From: Treponema sp. UBA4873
Lineage (GTDB): Bacteria; Spirochaetota; Spirochaetia; Treponematales; Treponemataceae
DNA length: 64,000 nucleotides
Direction: 5' to 3'
Assembly: GCA_002399405.1 (NCBI GenBank)
Contig: DHDP01000014.1
Location: forward strand, 107,122-171,121
Under the pieces are notes generated by a model. The model saw only the letters and a list, made by a program, of their open reading frames with translations, was not told where the DNA came from and searched no databases. Positions 26,061-34,792 of the stretch are shown piece by piece. Each line of letters starts with the position of its first letter. Within the stretch, counting starts at the first letter, position 1. The translations under genes and the position numbers were made by a program.

Positions 26061-26090
26061 AAAAAAACCGTCCCGGTATACGGGACGGTT
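26061..26090 (-). terminator. Terminator of the ribosomal superoperon
   Basis: Stem AACCGTCCCG (26066-26075), loop of five, CGGGACGGTT (26081-26090). The A run 26061-26067 gives the leftward U tract. It is the only strong terminator seen at the end of the tuf-to-rplQ gene string. Confidence 0.88.
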
Positions 26091-26110
26091 CAACTCAAGA
26101 AAAGAGTCGC

Positions 26111-26338
26111 TTATTGAGCAGCAGGTTCTGCTGCAGCTGCGGGAGCGGCTTTAGCCGGCGCAGCTTTCTTTGCTTTGTTCTTCAGTGCAGCGTTGCAGTA
26201 TTTGCAAACTTTGACCTTTTGTCCGTCAACTTCCACTTCGTAAATGACCTTAATGTCACTTTTTTTGCAGATCGGACAAACGCCTCTTCCGTGTGCCGGG
26301 AGAGCGCGAAGTCCAGTTCCACGATGGTTTTTAGACAT
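26111..26338 (-). CDS. Small zinc-finger protein with Ala/Lys tail
   Basis: A 75-residue basic protein. Two pairs of cysteines, CPIC (21-24) and CKYC (45-48), flank a small beta hairpin, which predicts a zinc ribbon. The last 25 residues are a low-complexity Ala/Lys/Pro tail like those on neighbouring ribosomal proteins. It sits directly after rplQ with AAGGAG upstream, as the final gene of the superoperon, so a ribosome- or RNA-polymerase-associated role is plausible. It is not L31, L33 or L36. Confidence 0.72.
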   Translation of the reverse strand: MSKNHRGTGLRALPAHGRGVCPICKKSDIKVIYEVEVDGQKVKVCKYCNAALKNKAKKAAPAKAAPAAAAEPAAQ

Positions 26339-26341
26339 AGT

Positions 26342-26902
26342 TTACTCCTTTTTTCCGGCATCGGCATCAGCTTTCACTTTTGCTTTTTTGTCAGATGCAG
26401 TTTTTTTTGCAGCCGGCTTTTTTGCCTTCGGCGCGGTCTTTTCGGTCTTCTCAGGGGAATCACCTTTATCCTCTGATTCTTCCGTCTTTTTTTCAGCTTT
26501 CTTTGCTTTTGCTTCGGCTTTCTTTTCAGCAGCACCCGTATCAAGCTTATAGTCTACCAGTTCGAGAATAACTACATCGGCAGCATCACCCTGGCGGAAG
26601 CCGAGTTTGAGGATGCGGGTATAACCGCCGTTGCGCTCTTTCATGCGCGGACCGATTTCCGTAAACAGTTTATTAAGGATTTTCTCATCCAGAATAAACT
26701 TTGCGGCTTCACGGCGGTTATGTACCGAATCAACTTTCGCACGCGTAATAAGCTTTTCAGCAGCTTTACGAACTTCGAGAGCCTTTGATTTTGTAGTGGT
26801 AATGCGTTCAAATCTGAAAAGCGACGTTACCATATTCCGTGACATAGCACGGCGGTGTGCTGTTGTTCGCGAAAGCGGATTAAAACCATTCTTATGATTC
26901 AT
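26342..26902 (-). CDS. rplQ: 50S ribosomal protein L17 with extended C-terminus
   Basis: A 186-residue protein. Residues 1-120 are normal L17 (NHKNGFNPLSRTTAHRRAMSRN and the late GGYTRILKLGFRQGDAADVVILEL). About 65 further residues rich in Lys, Ala and Glu form a low-complexity tail absent from most L17 proteins. L17 binds 23S rRNA near the exit tunnel. Its start overlaps rpoA by 11 bases, as expected for the alpha operon. Confidence 0.95.
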   Translation of the reverse strand: MNHKNGFNPLSRTTAHRRAMSRNMVTSLFRFERITTTKSKALEVRKAAEKLITRAKVDSVHNRREAAKFILDEKILNKLFTEIGPRMKERNGGYTRILKLGFRQGDAADVVILELVDYKLDTGAAEKKAEAKAKKAEKKTEESEDKGDSPEKTEKTAPKAKKPAAKKTASDKKAKVKADADAGKKE

Positions 26903-27947
26903 CTGTTTCTTCCTTCTGCTTTGTTATATTGACAGCATTCTTCAGATGGCTGTAATCGGTCATACCGAGTGTCAAGCCCCATTCCTGAAGCTTTTCTTTG
27001 ATCTCCGTAAGGCTCTTCTTACCAAAGTTGCGAGTCTTCGCAATGTCATCTTCTGTCTTTTTCGTTAATTCGCCGATTGTACGAATATTGGCATTCTTCA
27101 GACAATTAGAAGAACGCACAGAGAGTTCAAGCTCGTCAACGGGGGTGTTGAGAATGTCGTGAATTCTCTTATCGCCTTCATCGTTATCATCACCGCCGGA
27201 AAGCGCATTGTCGTCGAAGTTTACAAAAATCTTGAAATGTTCTTCCGCAATTTTTGCAGCTTCTGCCAGTGCATCTTCCGGAGCGATTGTCCCGTCTGTC
27301 CAAATTTCAAGTACAAGTTTATCGTAGTCGTTTCTCTGGCCTACGCGACAAGGTTCAATAGCATATTTTACCTTGGGAATAGGAGTGAATATCGCATCCA
27401 TCGGAATTGTACCGACAATCTCAATGTAATGCTCATTCACTTCAGCAGGAACATACCCTCTGCCAAGGTCGACCTGGATTTCAATATCAAGGTGAGCTCC
27501 TTCCATCATTGTGAAAATGAGCTGACTCTTTGTCATGATCTCGAGTTCGCCATCTTTGGCAAAGTCATCGCTTTTTACAGTACCGGGCCCTTTGAATTCA
27601 TAAAGAATCGTATCCTGCTCGGTATCACCTGGCAGCCGCAAACGTATCTGTTTCAGACTGTTAATCACTTCCAGCGTATCTTCGGCGATATTCGGAATCG
27701 CCTCAAACTCGCTGGAGATAACATGAGGAACACCATCAGCATCATAAGACGTAATCCGCACGGAAGTTATCGCATATCCCTGTATTGAGGACAGCAGAAT
27801 ACGACGCAGAGTATTTCCTATTGTCGTACCAAAGCCCGTTTCAAAAGGATACGCGGTGAACTTACCGTAATTCGGATTTGTCTCAAGAGGCGTATAAGTA
27901 ATGCCTTTCGGTTTTTTAAAACCTTTAAGCAGATTTTTGCGAGCCAT
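26892..27947 (-). CDS. rpoA: DNA-directed RNA polymerase subunit alpha
   Basis: A 351-residue alpha subunit. The N-terminal dimerisation domain (FETGFGTTIGNTLRRILLSSIQG, about 35-60) assembles with beta and beta-prime. The C-terminal domain (about 265-330; LELSVRSSNCLKNANIRTIGEL) binds UP elements and activators. It follows rpsD by nine bases in the alpha operon. Confidence 0.97.
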   Translation of the reverse strand: MARKNLLKGFKKPKGITYTPLETNPNYGKFTAYPFETGFGTTIGNTLRRILLSSIQGYAITSVRITSYDADGVPHVISSEFEAIPNIAEDTLEVINSLKQIRLRLPGDTEQDTILYEFKGPGTVKSDDFAKDGELEIMTKSQLIFTMMEGAHLDIEIQVDLGRGYVPAEVNEHYIEIVGTIPMDAIFTPIPKVKYAIEPCRVGQRNDYDKLVLEIWTDGTIAPEDALAEAAKIAEEHFKIFVNFDDNALSGGDDNDEGDKRIHDILNTPVDELELSVRSSNCLKNANIRTIGELTKKTEDDIAKTRNFGKKSLTEIKEKLQEWGLTLGMTDYSHLKNAVNITKQKEETDES

Positions 27948-27956
27948 CTGAACTCC

Positions 27957-28592
27957 TTATTTAGAATAGAGCTCAACCACGAGCTGCTCTTTAATATCAG
28001 CCAAGTCGGTAACTTCGGCACGCTGCGGATACTGTGTGAATGTGCCTTTTACGGCATCGACATCCACACTGACCCACGGCATCGTTCCCGCTTTTGAAAT
28101 TTCTGTCAGACCGTTCTGGACAACAGCAAGTTTCTTGCTGCTCTCTTTCACTTCGATGACATCGGCCGGCTTTACTTCGTAGCTCGGAATTGTTACCTTC
28201 TTACCGTTCACAAGGATATGTCCGTGAAGAACGAGCTGGCGCGCCTGATTGCGGCTGATTGCATAGTGCATTCTGAACGCAACATTGTCGAGGCGTGATT
28301 CGAGCAGACGAATCAGGTTTTCACCAGTGACGCCCGGCATGCGGAGAGCTCTGTCAAAAGTAATATGAAACTGCTTTTCAGCCATACCATACATTCTCTT
28401 GATTTTCTGCTTTTCGCGAAGCTGAGTGCCGTATTCACTGCGCTTGCCGGTACGGCCTTTCGGATCCTTTCCCGGTGCCGCGCGTTTTCTGTTCAGCGGG
28501 CATTTGTCGCTCATGCAGCGGCTGCCTTTTAACATCAGTTTTCTCTGTTCTGCTCTGCACATGCGGCAGACAGGTCCTGTATATCTAGCCAT
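27957..28592 (-). CDS. rpsD: 30S ribosomal protein S4
   Basis: A 211-residue S4. The N-terminus contains a four-cysteine cluster (CRMCRAEQRKL and CMSDKCPL), so this is a zinc-binding S4, and an S4 RNA-binding domain lies at about 100-165 (RLDNVAFRMHYAISRNQARQLVLHGH). It nucleates 30S assembly and in other bacteria can repress the alpha operon. Confidence 0.97.
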   Translation of the reverse strand: MARYTGPVCRMCRAEQRKLMLKGSRCMSDKCPLNRKRAAPGKDPKGRTGKRSEYGTQLREKQKIKRMYGMAEKQFHITFDRALRMPGVTGENLIRLLESRLDNVAFRMHYAISRNQARQLVLHGHILVNGKKVTIPSYEVKPADVIEVKESSKKLAVVQNGLTEISKAGTMPWVSVDVDAVKGTFTQYPQRAEVTDLADIKEQLVVELYSK

Positions 28593-28606
28593 TTACCTGA
28601 ATCTCC

Positions 28607-28987
28607 TTACATACGGCGTGTCTTGCGCGGGCGGCATCCATTGTGAGGAATCGGAGTAACATCAGAAATGGATTTTACTTTGAGTCCCATGGATCCAAGA
28701 GAGCGGATTGCGTTTTCGCGACCCATTCCCGGTCCCTTGACAAATACGTGAACTTCACGCAAGCCGTAGCTTACTGCCTTCTGAACAGCTGCTTCCGCAA
28801 CTGACTGAGCGGCAAACGGAGTCGATTTTTTCGCTCCGCGGAATCCAAGTCCGCCTGAAGAAGCCCATGCAATTGCATTGCCGTTCAAGTCGGTAATAGT
28901 TACGATAGTATTGTTGAACGTAGCCTGAATGTAAACGTTACCTTCATATACGCTCTTCTTTTCCTTTCGCTTCTTAACAGTAGCCAT
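28607..28987 (-). CDS. rpsK: 30S ribosomal protein S11
   Basis: A 126-residue S11 of normal length with GNVYIQATFNNTIVTITD, the GPGMGRENAIRSL loop and the C-terminal PHNGCRPRKTRR. It binds helix 23 of 16S rRNA at the platform near the E site. It lies between rpsM and rpsD. Confidence 0.97.
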   Translation of the reverse strand: MATVKKRKEKKSVYEGNVYIQATFNNTIVTITDLNGNAIAWASSGGLGFRGAKKSTPFAAQSVAEAAVQKAVSYGLREVHVFVKGPGMGRENAIRSLGSMGLKVKSISDVTPIPHNGCRPRKTRRM

Positions 28988-29003
28988 TACTTAATCCTCC
29001 GCC

Positions 29004-29372
29004 TTATGCCTTTTTCTTATTAGCAACTGTCTTCTTCTTGCCTTTGCGTGTACGCGCGTTGGTGCGTGTGCGCTGTCCGCGGACAGGCAGTCCCTTGCGG
29101 TGACGCAGGCCGCGATAGCAGCCAATATCCATAAGACGTTTGAGATTCAAACCGATCTCAGTGCGGAGACGGCCTTCCACTTTGTAGCTCTTGTCGATGA
29201 TTTCACGAATCTTCGCAAGTTCTTCCTCCGTGAGGTCGTTTGCCATCTTTTCAGGATCAACTTTAGCTTTATCACAGATATCTTTAGCCGCAGGACGGCC
29301 GATACCGTAAATATAAGTTAATGCAATACCTATGTGTTTGTTAGGGACGTCTACACCCTCAATTCGAGCCAT
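29004..29372 (-). CDS. rpsM: 30S ribosomal protein S13
   Basis: A 122-residue S13 with the N-terminal ARIEGVDVPNKHIGIALTYIYGIG and the C-terminal RHRKGLPVRGQRTRTNARTRKG. It sits at the head of the small subunit and contacts P-site tRNA and the large subunit. The gene follows rpmJ by 11 bases. Confidence 0.97.
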   Translation of the reverse strand: MARIEGVDVPNKHIGIALTYIYGIGRPAAKDICDKAKVDPEKMANDLTEEELAKIREIIDKSYKVEGRLRTEIGLNLKRLMDIGCYRGLRHRKGLPVRGQRTRTNARTRKGKKKTVANKKKA

Positions 29373-29383
29373 CTGATTTCTCC

Positions 29384-29497
29384 TTAGCCCTGTCTCTGCT
29401 TATGCTTCGGGTTTGAGCAAATGATGCGGACGACGCCGCCCCGTTTGATCACCTTACAGTTCGGGCAGATAGGTTTTACACTGGTACGTACTTTCAT
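29384..29497 (-). CDS. rpmJ: 50S ribosomal protein L36
   Basis: A 37-residue L36 found by translating the gap between secY and rpsM: it begins MKVRTSVKPICPNC and ends NPKHKQRQG. It is the zinc-binding form, with Cys11, Cys14, Cys27 and His32. GGGAG lies eight bases before the ATG. Confidence 0.93.
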   Translation of the reverse strand: MKVRTSVKPICPNCKVIKRGGVVRIICSNPKHKQRQG

Positions 29498-29568
29498 AAA
29501 AAAGTCTCCCTTGGGAATATATCACCGCATCATGGCACCTCGCAATGAGTTGCAATACGGTGACAGCT

Positions 29569-29577
29569 ACTATAGCA
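29569..29577 (-). promoter_or_regulatory. Possible internal promoter before rpmJ-rpsM
   Basis: The 120-base secY-rpmJ gap carries TGCTATAGT on the minus strand (extended -10) and an imperfect hairpin (CACC..GCAA / TTGC..GGTG, about 29535-29563). It may be an internal promoter or a ribosomal-protein-binding site for the alpha operon. Confidence 0.4.
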
Positions 29578-29617
29578 TACATTCCCGTTCCTATGCTACT
29601 GGTTACTCACAAAATCA

Positions 29618-30952
29618 TTACAGACTTCGTGACCTGATTTTGCCCTTCGATACAAGTCCATCCTGATGATGCATTTTCAAAAGGGCCTCAACCTGACTCA
29701 TCGTATCAAGCACGACACCTACAACGATGATAAGAGAAGTTCCGCCCATCAACATGGAAATTGACTGCGGGAACTTGAACAAATCCTCGATAAGAGTCGG
29801 GATGATGGCAATCACTGCCAAGAACAATGAACCCGGCAATATAAGACGGTTCAATATCTTCTGCAGGTATTCCTCTGTTTTATCCGTACGTACACCGGGA
29901 ATCGAGCCGCCGTTTTCCCGGATATTCTTTGCTATTTCAGTGGGGTTCAGTGTTACCTGAGTGTAGAAGTATGCAAAGAAGATAATAAGTACAACGAGCA
30001 GGATATTGTACCAGAGTCCGTTCGGGGTAAGAAAAGCAGAAAGCTTCGATACCCAGCGGGCGGAATTCTGGCCGTTTCCAAACATTGTAAGAAGCTGAAC
30101 GGGGAACGTAAGCAGTGATGATGCAAAAATAAGCGGAATAACGTTGGACGGGTTGATTTTGAACGGAATGTAGGTGTTCTGTCCGCCGTACATCCTGCGT
30201 CCGACAACGCGCTTTGCGTAATGAACCGGAATTTTGCGTTCGCCTGTTTCTTCAAAAACTACCAGTGCAATAATACCTACAAACATAACGAGCACGATGA
30301 TTGCGAAAACAAGCTGGATATCACCTGCACTGATTTTCTGTACCAATTCGACAATGGCACTCGGCCAGCGGGCAACAATACCTGCCATAATCATGACGGA
30401 AATACCGTTACCTATACCGTTTGCCGTAATCCGATCGCCGAGCCAAACCGTAACCATGGAGCCGGTCGTAACCGTCAGCATGGTAAGCAGTTTAAAGGCG
30501 ACTTTGTTATCAAGAACGATGCAGCCCGGAATGCTCGATGCATAGACAGTAACGGCGTAAGACTGCAGAAGACAGACAAAAATCGTGCCGATTCTTGTCC
30601 ACATTGCAATTTTACGCTGTCCGCCGTCTTCTTCAGCAACGCGCTTCAGGGACGGGAAAATAATCACAGCAAGCTGCATTATAATCTGCATCGAGATGTA
30701 AGGCATAACGCCAAGCATGAAGATCGAGAAGTTCGAGAATGCACCACCAACGAAGAAGTCCATATAACTGGCAAAAGCGTTTTTATTCTGCTTGGCCAGG
30801 TCATCAAAGTAAGACAGCAATACGTTTGCATCTATTCCGGGCATCGTGAGGATGCTTCCCAGACGGAAAACAGCCACAACGATGAAAGTAAAAAACAAAC
30901 GATTGCGGAGTTCTTTGACTCTAAACATATTTACAATTGGATTGCCTGCCAT
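29618..30952 (-). CDS. secY: Preprotein translocase subunit SecY
   Basis: A 444-residue channel subunit with about ten membrane helices. The N-terminus ELRNRLFFTF, plug-region sequence PGIDANVLLSYF, SIFMLGVMPYISMQIIMQL and the conserved cytoplasmic loops (GERKIPVHYAKR; GIRPG-type RTDKTEEYL) are visible. It forms the SecYE protein-export pore; secE is encoded at 54368. It sits between rplO and rpmJ as in the spc operon. Confidence 0.97.
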   Translation of the reverse strand: MAGNPIVNMFRVKELRNRLFFTFIVVAVFRLGSILTMPGIDANVLLSYFDDLAKQNKNAFASYMDFFVGGAFSNFSIFMLGVMPYISMQIIMQLAVIIFPSLKRVAEEDGGQRKIAMWTRIGTIFVCLLQSYAVTVYASSIPGCIVLDNKVAFKLLTMLTVTTGSMVTVWLGDRITANGIGNGISVMIMAGIVARWPSAIVELVQKISAGDIQLVFAIIVLVMFVGIIALVVFEETGERKIPVHYAKRVVGRRMYGGQNTYIPFKINPSNVIPLIFASSLLTFPVQLLTMFGNGQNSARWVSKLSAFLTPNGLWYNILLVVLIIFFAYFYTQVTLNPTEIAKNIRENGGSIPGVRTDKTEEYLQKILNRLILPGSLFLAVIAIIPTLIEDLFKFPQSISMLMGGTSLIIVVGVVLDTMSQVEALLKMHHQDGLVSKGKIRSRSL

Positions 30953-30968
30953 GTTTTACTCCGCTGCA

Positions 30969-31535
30969 CTATTTTTTTTCTTCTGCTTTTTTCGCAGGAG
31001 CCGCTTTTGCCGAAGATTCCTTCTTCGCAGCAAGCGCCTTCGCATAAGCAGCTTTCTTCTCTTTTCTGCTCGTACCGACAGCAGCGTTTACCGTGCCGCC
31101 TGCCTTCTCAATCTTTTCTTTTGCAGACTTCGAGACTTTATCAACAGTGACAGTCAGTTTTTTTGTGATGTCGCCGTCGCCGAGAATCTTCACTACACAA
31201 TCGTTTTTTGCCGAAATAAGACCTTTGGCAATAAGAGAAGCCTTGTCAACCGTCTCTCCCTCCGCAAATTTCGCGTCGAGTTCCGACAGGTTGAAACAGA
31301 CATTTTCTTCTCTAAATACTGCATTAGAAAATCCGCGGTGTGCGATGCGGCGGTACAGCGGCATCTGGCCGCCCTCGAATCCGACGTACGGATTCCCGCC
31401 GCCGGAACGGGACTGCTGCCCCTTATTGCCTTTTCCGGCTGTTGTTCCAAGTCCGGAAGATGAACCGCGGCCAACCCGCTTCGGATTCTTGTTTGCACCG
31501 TCGGGCGCAGTAAGAACAGGATTGTACTCTGCCAT
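30969..31535 (-). CDS. rplO: 50S ribosomal protein L15 with extended C-terminus
   Basis: A 188-residue L15. The core has the Gly-rich GRGSSSGLGTTAGKGNKGQQSRSG and FEGGQMPLYRRIAHRGF. The last ~45 residues are a Lys/Ala tail (KKEKKAAYAKALAAKKE...) not found in typical L15 (about 145 residues). The ATG overlaps the rpmD stop as TAATG. Confidence 0.95.
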   Translation of the reverse strand: MAEYNPVLTAPDGANKNPKRVGRGSSSGLGTTAGKGNKGQQSRSGGGNPYVGFEGGQMPLYRRIAHRGFSNAVFREENVCFNLSELDAKFAEGETVDKASLIAKGLISAKNDCVVKILGDGDITKKLTVTVDKVSKSAKEKIEKAGGTVNAAVGTSRKEKKAAYAKALAAKKESSAKAAPAKKAEEKK

Positions 31536-31717
31536 TATTTCATCTCCTCAACCGTAACAATGTGCGCACATGTTGCAATCATTCCGCGAATTGCCGGTGT
31601 ATCTTCATGCACAACGGACGAATCGATCTTTTTCAAACCGAGACTGCGCACAGTTGCTTTTACAGCCGGGCGGTGTCCGATTGTGCTTTTCGTAAGTGTA
31701 ATCTTAAGTTTTGCCAT
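31535..31717 (-). CDS. rpmD: 50S ribosomal protein L30
   Basis: A 60-residue L30 with KITLTKSTIGHRPAVKATVRSLGL at its start and a C-terminal strand. It binds 23S rRNA in the large subunit. It lies between rpsE and rplO and is coupled to rplO. Confidence 0.95.
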   Translation of the reverse strand: MAKLKITLTKSTIGHRPAVKATVRSLGLKKIDSSVVHEDTPAIRGMIATCAHIVTVEEMK

Positions 31718-31720
31718 AGA

Positions 31721-32359
31721 TTAACCCCACAACTCGTCAAGAGTTTTACCTCTGCCCGATGCAACAGTCTTTGCATTCATAAGATGCACAATTGCATCAA
31801 ATGTCGCGCGGACAACGTTTACGGATGCACTTGAGCCCAGAGATTTGGAAATAATATCCGTTGCTCCGGCCGCATCCATAATTGCACGGACAGCACCGCC
31901 TGCGATGATTCCGGTACCGGGGCAGGCCGGTCTCAAAAGGACTGACGAACTCTTATAGTTACCGATCATTTCATGCGGAATCGTTCCGTTCTTTACCGGC
32001 ATCACGATAAGATTTCTCTTAGCGCGGTCGATACTCTTTTTAATAGCCTCGGTAACGTCATTCGCTTTTCCGAATCCGAAACCAACGCGTCCTTTTTTGT
32101 CGCCGACGACCGTAAGAGCAGAGAATGAATAACGGCGTCCGCCTTTTACAACTTTCGCTGTGCGGTTGAGCGTTACAAGTTTCTCAGTGAACTCTTTGTC
32201 TTCTTCGCTCCTGCGTGAATCGCGGTCTCTGCCGCGTCCGCCTCTGCGCTCACCGCCACGGTTATCGCCGCCGCGATTTTCGCGTCCTCCGTTATCTCTC
32301 GTCTCGGCTCCCGCTTTGACTTCTCTGGCGTCTTTTTTTTCTGTATCCTGCTGTTCCAT
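31721..32359 (-). CDS. rpsE: 30S ribosomal protein S5 with RGG-rich N-terminal extension
   Basis: A 212-residue S5. About 55 N-terminal residues are low-complexity Arg/Gly/Asp/Glu sequence with RGG-like repeats (NRGGDNRGGERRGGRGRD), absent from most S5 proteins. The double-stranded RNA-binding and C-terminal domains follow (VKGGRRYSFSALTVVGDKKGRVGFG; GTGIIAGGAVRAIMDAAGATDI). S5 helps maintain decoding accuracy at the mRNA entry site. Confidence 0.95.
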   Translation of the reverse strand: MEQQDTEKKDAREVKAGAETRDNGGRENRGGDNRGGERRGGRGRDRDSRRSEEDKEFTEKLVTLNRTAKVVKGGRRYSFSALTVVGDKKGRVGFGFGKANDVTEAIKKSIDRAKRNLIVMPVKNGTIPHEMIGNYKSSSVLLRPACPGTGIIAGGAVRAIMDAAGATDIISKSLGSSASVNVVRATFDAIVHLMNAKTVASGRGKTLDELWG

Positions 32360-32367
32360 AATGACTC

Positions 32368-32730
32368 CTAGAATATGATCCCGGCTTTGCGGGTTCCATC
32401 AGCAAGGGCTTTAACGACACCATGATAAAGATAACCATTGCGGTCGAATACTACAGTCGTAATCTGTTTATCCTTAAGACGTGCGCCCAGTGCTTCTCCG
32501 AGTTTTGCTGCGCCGTCGACATTCGGTTTCAGTGCAGTAAAATCTTTTTCCATAGTAGAAATTGAAGCAAGGGTTTTTCCCTCATCATCGTTAATAACCT
32601 GTACATACAGATTCTTGTTGCTGCGTGTCACCGTCATGCGGGGACGCTCAGCAGTTCCGTAAACCGATTTGCGGATGTGAATCTTTCTGTGCAGACGTTT
32701 TCTGTCTTTATCGTTCAGTTTCTTAAACAT
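32368..32730 (-). CDS. rplR: 50S ribosomal protein L18
   Basis: A 120-residue L18 with RKIHIRKSVYGTAERPRMTV, the central VQVINDDEGKTLAS and C-terminal VVFDRNGYLYHGVVKALADGTRKAGI. It anchors 5S rRNA in the central protuberance together with L5. Normal spc-operon position. Confidence 0.96.
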   Translation of the reverse strand: MFKKLNDKDRKRLHRKIHIRKSVYGTAERPRMTVTRSNKNLYVQVINDDEGKTLASISTMEKDFTALKPNVDGAAKLGEALGARLKDKQITTVVFDRNGYLYHGVVKALADGTRKAGIIF

Positions 32731-32741
32731 AGAGCTTCACC

Positions 32742-33281
32742 TTATTTAACACCGGTCTTACCGACCTTGCGTCTGATGACTTCAGTTTCATAGCGGATTC
32801 CCTTGCCTTTATACGGCTCGGGTTTACGCAGGCTGCGAAGCTGAGCGCAGAATTCACCGACTCCCTGCTTGCTGATTCCGGAAACAGTCACCTTTCCGTT
32901 GGCATCAGCCGTTACCGTTAAACCGTCAGGAATAAGCGCAATGAAATCATTCGAATATCCGAGGTTCATCGTCAGTTCCTTGCCTTTTACTTCAGCACGG
33001 AAACCGACGCCGGTAATAATCAGAGACTTTGTAAAGCCGGTTGTTACGCCGGTGACCATGTCTTTTATAAGACTGCGGTAAAGACCATGGTCGGCGTTAG
33101 CCTGCTTCGTTTCATTAAGCATCGTAACGAGAACTTCAGAGCCTTCTACAGCAATCTTCACATTTTTTCCGTAGGTCTGTTTCAGTTCGCCCTTAGGCCC
33201 CTTTACACTGATAGAATCGGGAGAAACAGTCACTGTTACACCAGCAGGAACAGCAACAGGAAGTTTTCCAAGTTTTGACAT
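32742..33281 (-). CDS. rplF: 50S ribosomal protein L6
   Basis: A 179-residue L6 made of two repeated folds; the C-terminal signature PEPYKGKGIRYETEVIRRKVGKTG is clear. It lies near the factor-binding site of the large subunit. SD GAGGAAG precedes the start. Confidence 0.97.
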   Translation of the reverse strand: MSKLGKLPVAVPAGVTVTVSPDSISVKGPKGELKQTYGKNVKIAVEGSEVLVTMLNETKQANADHGLYRSLIKDMVTGVTTGFTKSLIITGVGFRAEVKGKELTMNLGYSNDFIALIPDGLTVTADANGKVTVSGISKQGVGEFCAQLRSLRKPEPYKGKGIRYETEVIRRKVGKTGVK

Positions 33282-33299
33282 TTTATTCTTCCTCCTCTA

Positions 33300-33698
33300 T
33301 TACCATACTGTGCAGATCAATTCACCGCCGACCATTTTTTCAGTAGCTTTCTTTCCGGTTGTAACTCCGGCAGAAGTTGAAACAATGATTGTTCCGTATC
33401 CGTTGTAGACACGCGGCAGTTCTTTGAATCCAGAATAAACGCGGCGTCCTGGCGTTGAAATTTTTTTCATGCCATGGATAACCGGGTTGTTCTGATCATC
33501 ATATTTCAGGAAAATACGGAGAATGTTGTGCCCCTCTTCCTGAACCTTCTTAAAATTTTTTATATATCCTTCGGTTTTCAGAATCTTCACGATTTCCAGC
33601 TTAAGCTTGGAAGCCGGGATATCAACTTTCTCGTGGCGGACTTCAACCGCATTCCGAACCTTTGTAAGCATATCTGCTACCGGATCTGATGCACTCAT
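33300..33698 (-). CDS. rpsH: 30S ribosomal protein S8
   Basis: A 132-residue S8 with DPVADMLTKVRNA at its start and the C-terminal signature VSTSAGVTTGKKA. It binds the central domain of 16S rRNA and represses the spc operon in E. coli. Normal position after rpsN. Confidence 0.97.
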   Translation of the reverse strand: MSASDPVADMLTKVRNAVEVRHEKVDIPASKLKLEIVKILKTEGYIKNFKKVQEEGHNILRIFLKYDDQNNPVIHGMKKISTPGRRVYSGFKELPRVYNGYGTIIVSTSAGVTTGKKATEKMVGGELICTVW

Positions 33699-33715
33699 CT
33701 TATACTCCTGCCACT

Positions 33716-33901
33716 CTACCAGCTAGATTTTGTGACGCCTGGGAGCAGGCCTTCACTTGCAAATTTGCGGAAGCAGCAACGACACATCTTATACTTCCGT
33801 AAATATCCACGCGGACGTCCGCAAATCTGGCAGCGGTTATACTGCCGTGTTGAAAATTTCTGTTTGCGGGCTGCTTTAATAACCATCGATTTCTTAGCCA
33901 T
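33716..33901 (-). CDS. rpsN: 30S ribosomal protein S14, zinc-binding form
   Basis: A 61-residue short S14 (type Z). Two pairs of cysteines, CQIC and CRCC, bind zinc. The short form is found in many Gram-positive bacteria and spirochaetes, instead of the longer cysteine-free S14. Confidence 0.95.
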   Translation of the reverse strand: MAKKSMVIKAARKQKFSTRQYNRCQICGRPRGYLRKYKMCRCCFRKFASEGLLPGVTKSSW

Positions 33902-33911
33902 AGTTTCTTAC

Positions 33912-34463
33912 CTACTTCCGGAAGGGCATATTGAACTTGGAAAGCAGAGCACGGGCTTCATTATCCGTCTTTGCACTAGTTACGATCGAGATATTCATGC
34001 CGGAAATCTTCGTGATTTTATCGAAGTCGATCTCCGGGAAAATAATCTGTTCCGTAATACCAAGAGAAAAGTTCCCGTGTCCATCAAAACCTGTCGATTT
34101 GATTCCGCGGAAATCCTTAACACGGGGAAGCGCTACGTTGATGAGGCGGTCCATGAATTCGTACATCATGGTACCGCGCAGCGTCACCATTGCGCCCACT
34201 TCATTACCCTCACGAAGCTTGAAGTTAGCTATGCTTTTTTTAGCCTTTGTCTTGACCGCGTGCTGTCCCGTGATCTGAGTAAGATCTGCGACAGCGGCAT
34301 CAAGAAGTTTCTTGTTTGTGAGAGCTTCGCCCACACCCATGCTTACGACGATCTTTTTGACGACCGGAACCTGCATCGGTGTCGTATATCCGAATTCCTT
34401 TACGAGTTCGGGAGCGACAGTGTCCTTATAGACTTTCTTAAGCCGAGGTACGTAATTATCCAT
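33912..34463 (-). CDS. rplE: 50S ribosomal protein L5
   Basis: A 183-residue L5 beginning MDNYVPRLKKVYKD. Conserved VPVVKKIVVSMGVGEA, FKLREGNEVGAMVTLRG and the C-terminal ISIVTSAKTDNEARALL are seen. It binds 5S rRNA with L18. ATG 34463 overlaps the rplX stop as TAATG; the longer frame to 34481 is rejected because it lies inside rplX. Confidence 0.96.
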   Translation of the reverse strand: MDNYVPRLKKVYKDTVAPELVKEFGYTTPMQVPVVKKIVVSMGVGEALTNKKLLDAAVADLTQITGQHAVKTKAKKSIANFKLREGNEVGAMVTLRGTMMYEFMDRLINVALPRVKDFRGIKSTGFDGHGNFSLGITEQIIFPEIDFDKITKISGMNISIVTSAKTDNEARALLSKFNMPFRK

Positions 34464-34780
34464 TACAGTATTTCTCCACATTTACGGCAGACGCGAACTT
34501 TTTTATCGCCGTCAATTTTATAACCAATTTTCACCGGGCGACCGCATTTTTTGCACACGATAGCTACGTTTGAAATGTTCAGCGGAGCCTCGACCTCGGC
34601 AATACCGCCCTGGTCCTGCTGGCTGCGCTTTTTCATTGCCTTCTTGACAATATTAACACCGGAAACAATAACTGCATCCTTAGCGGGAAGAATGCGGACT
34701 ACTGCACCGCGCTTACCTTTGTCTTTTCCGGCCAATACCTGTACCGTATCGTTCTTCCGGATTCTGAATTTTTTATTCAT
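34463..34780 (-). CDS. rplX: 50S ribosomal protein L24, with C-terminal zinc ribbon
   Basis: A 105-residue L24 with the KOW motif (FRIRKNDTVQVLAGKDKGKRG) near its start. The C-terminus has CKKC and CRKC, a zinc-binding form. ATG 34780 has AAGGAG eight bases upstream; a GTG two codons earlier is too close to that SD. It starts assembly of the large subunit. Confidence 0.95.
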   Translation of the reverse strand: MNKKFRIRKNDTVQVLAGKDKGKRGAVVRILPAKDAVIVSGVNIVKKAMKKRSQQDQGGIAEVEAPLNISNVAIVCKKCGRPVKIGYKIDGDKKVRVCRKCGEIL

Positions 34781-34792
34781 ATTCACTTCTCC

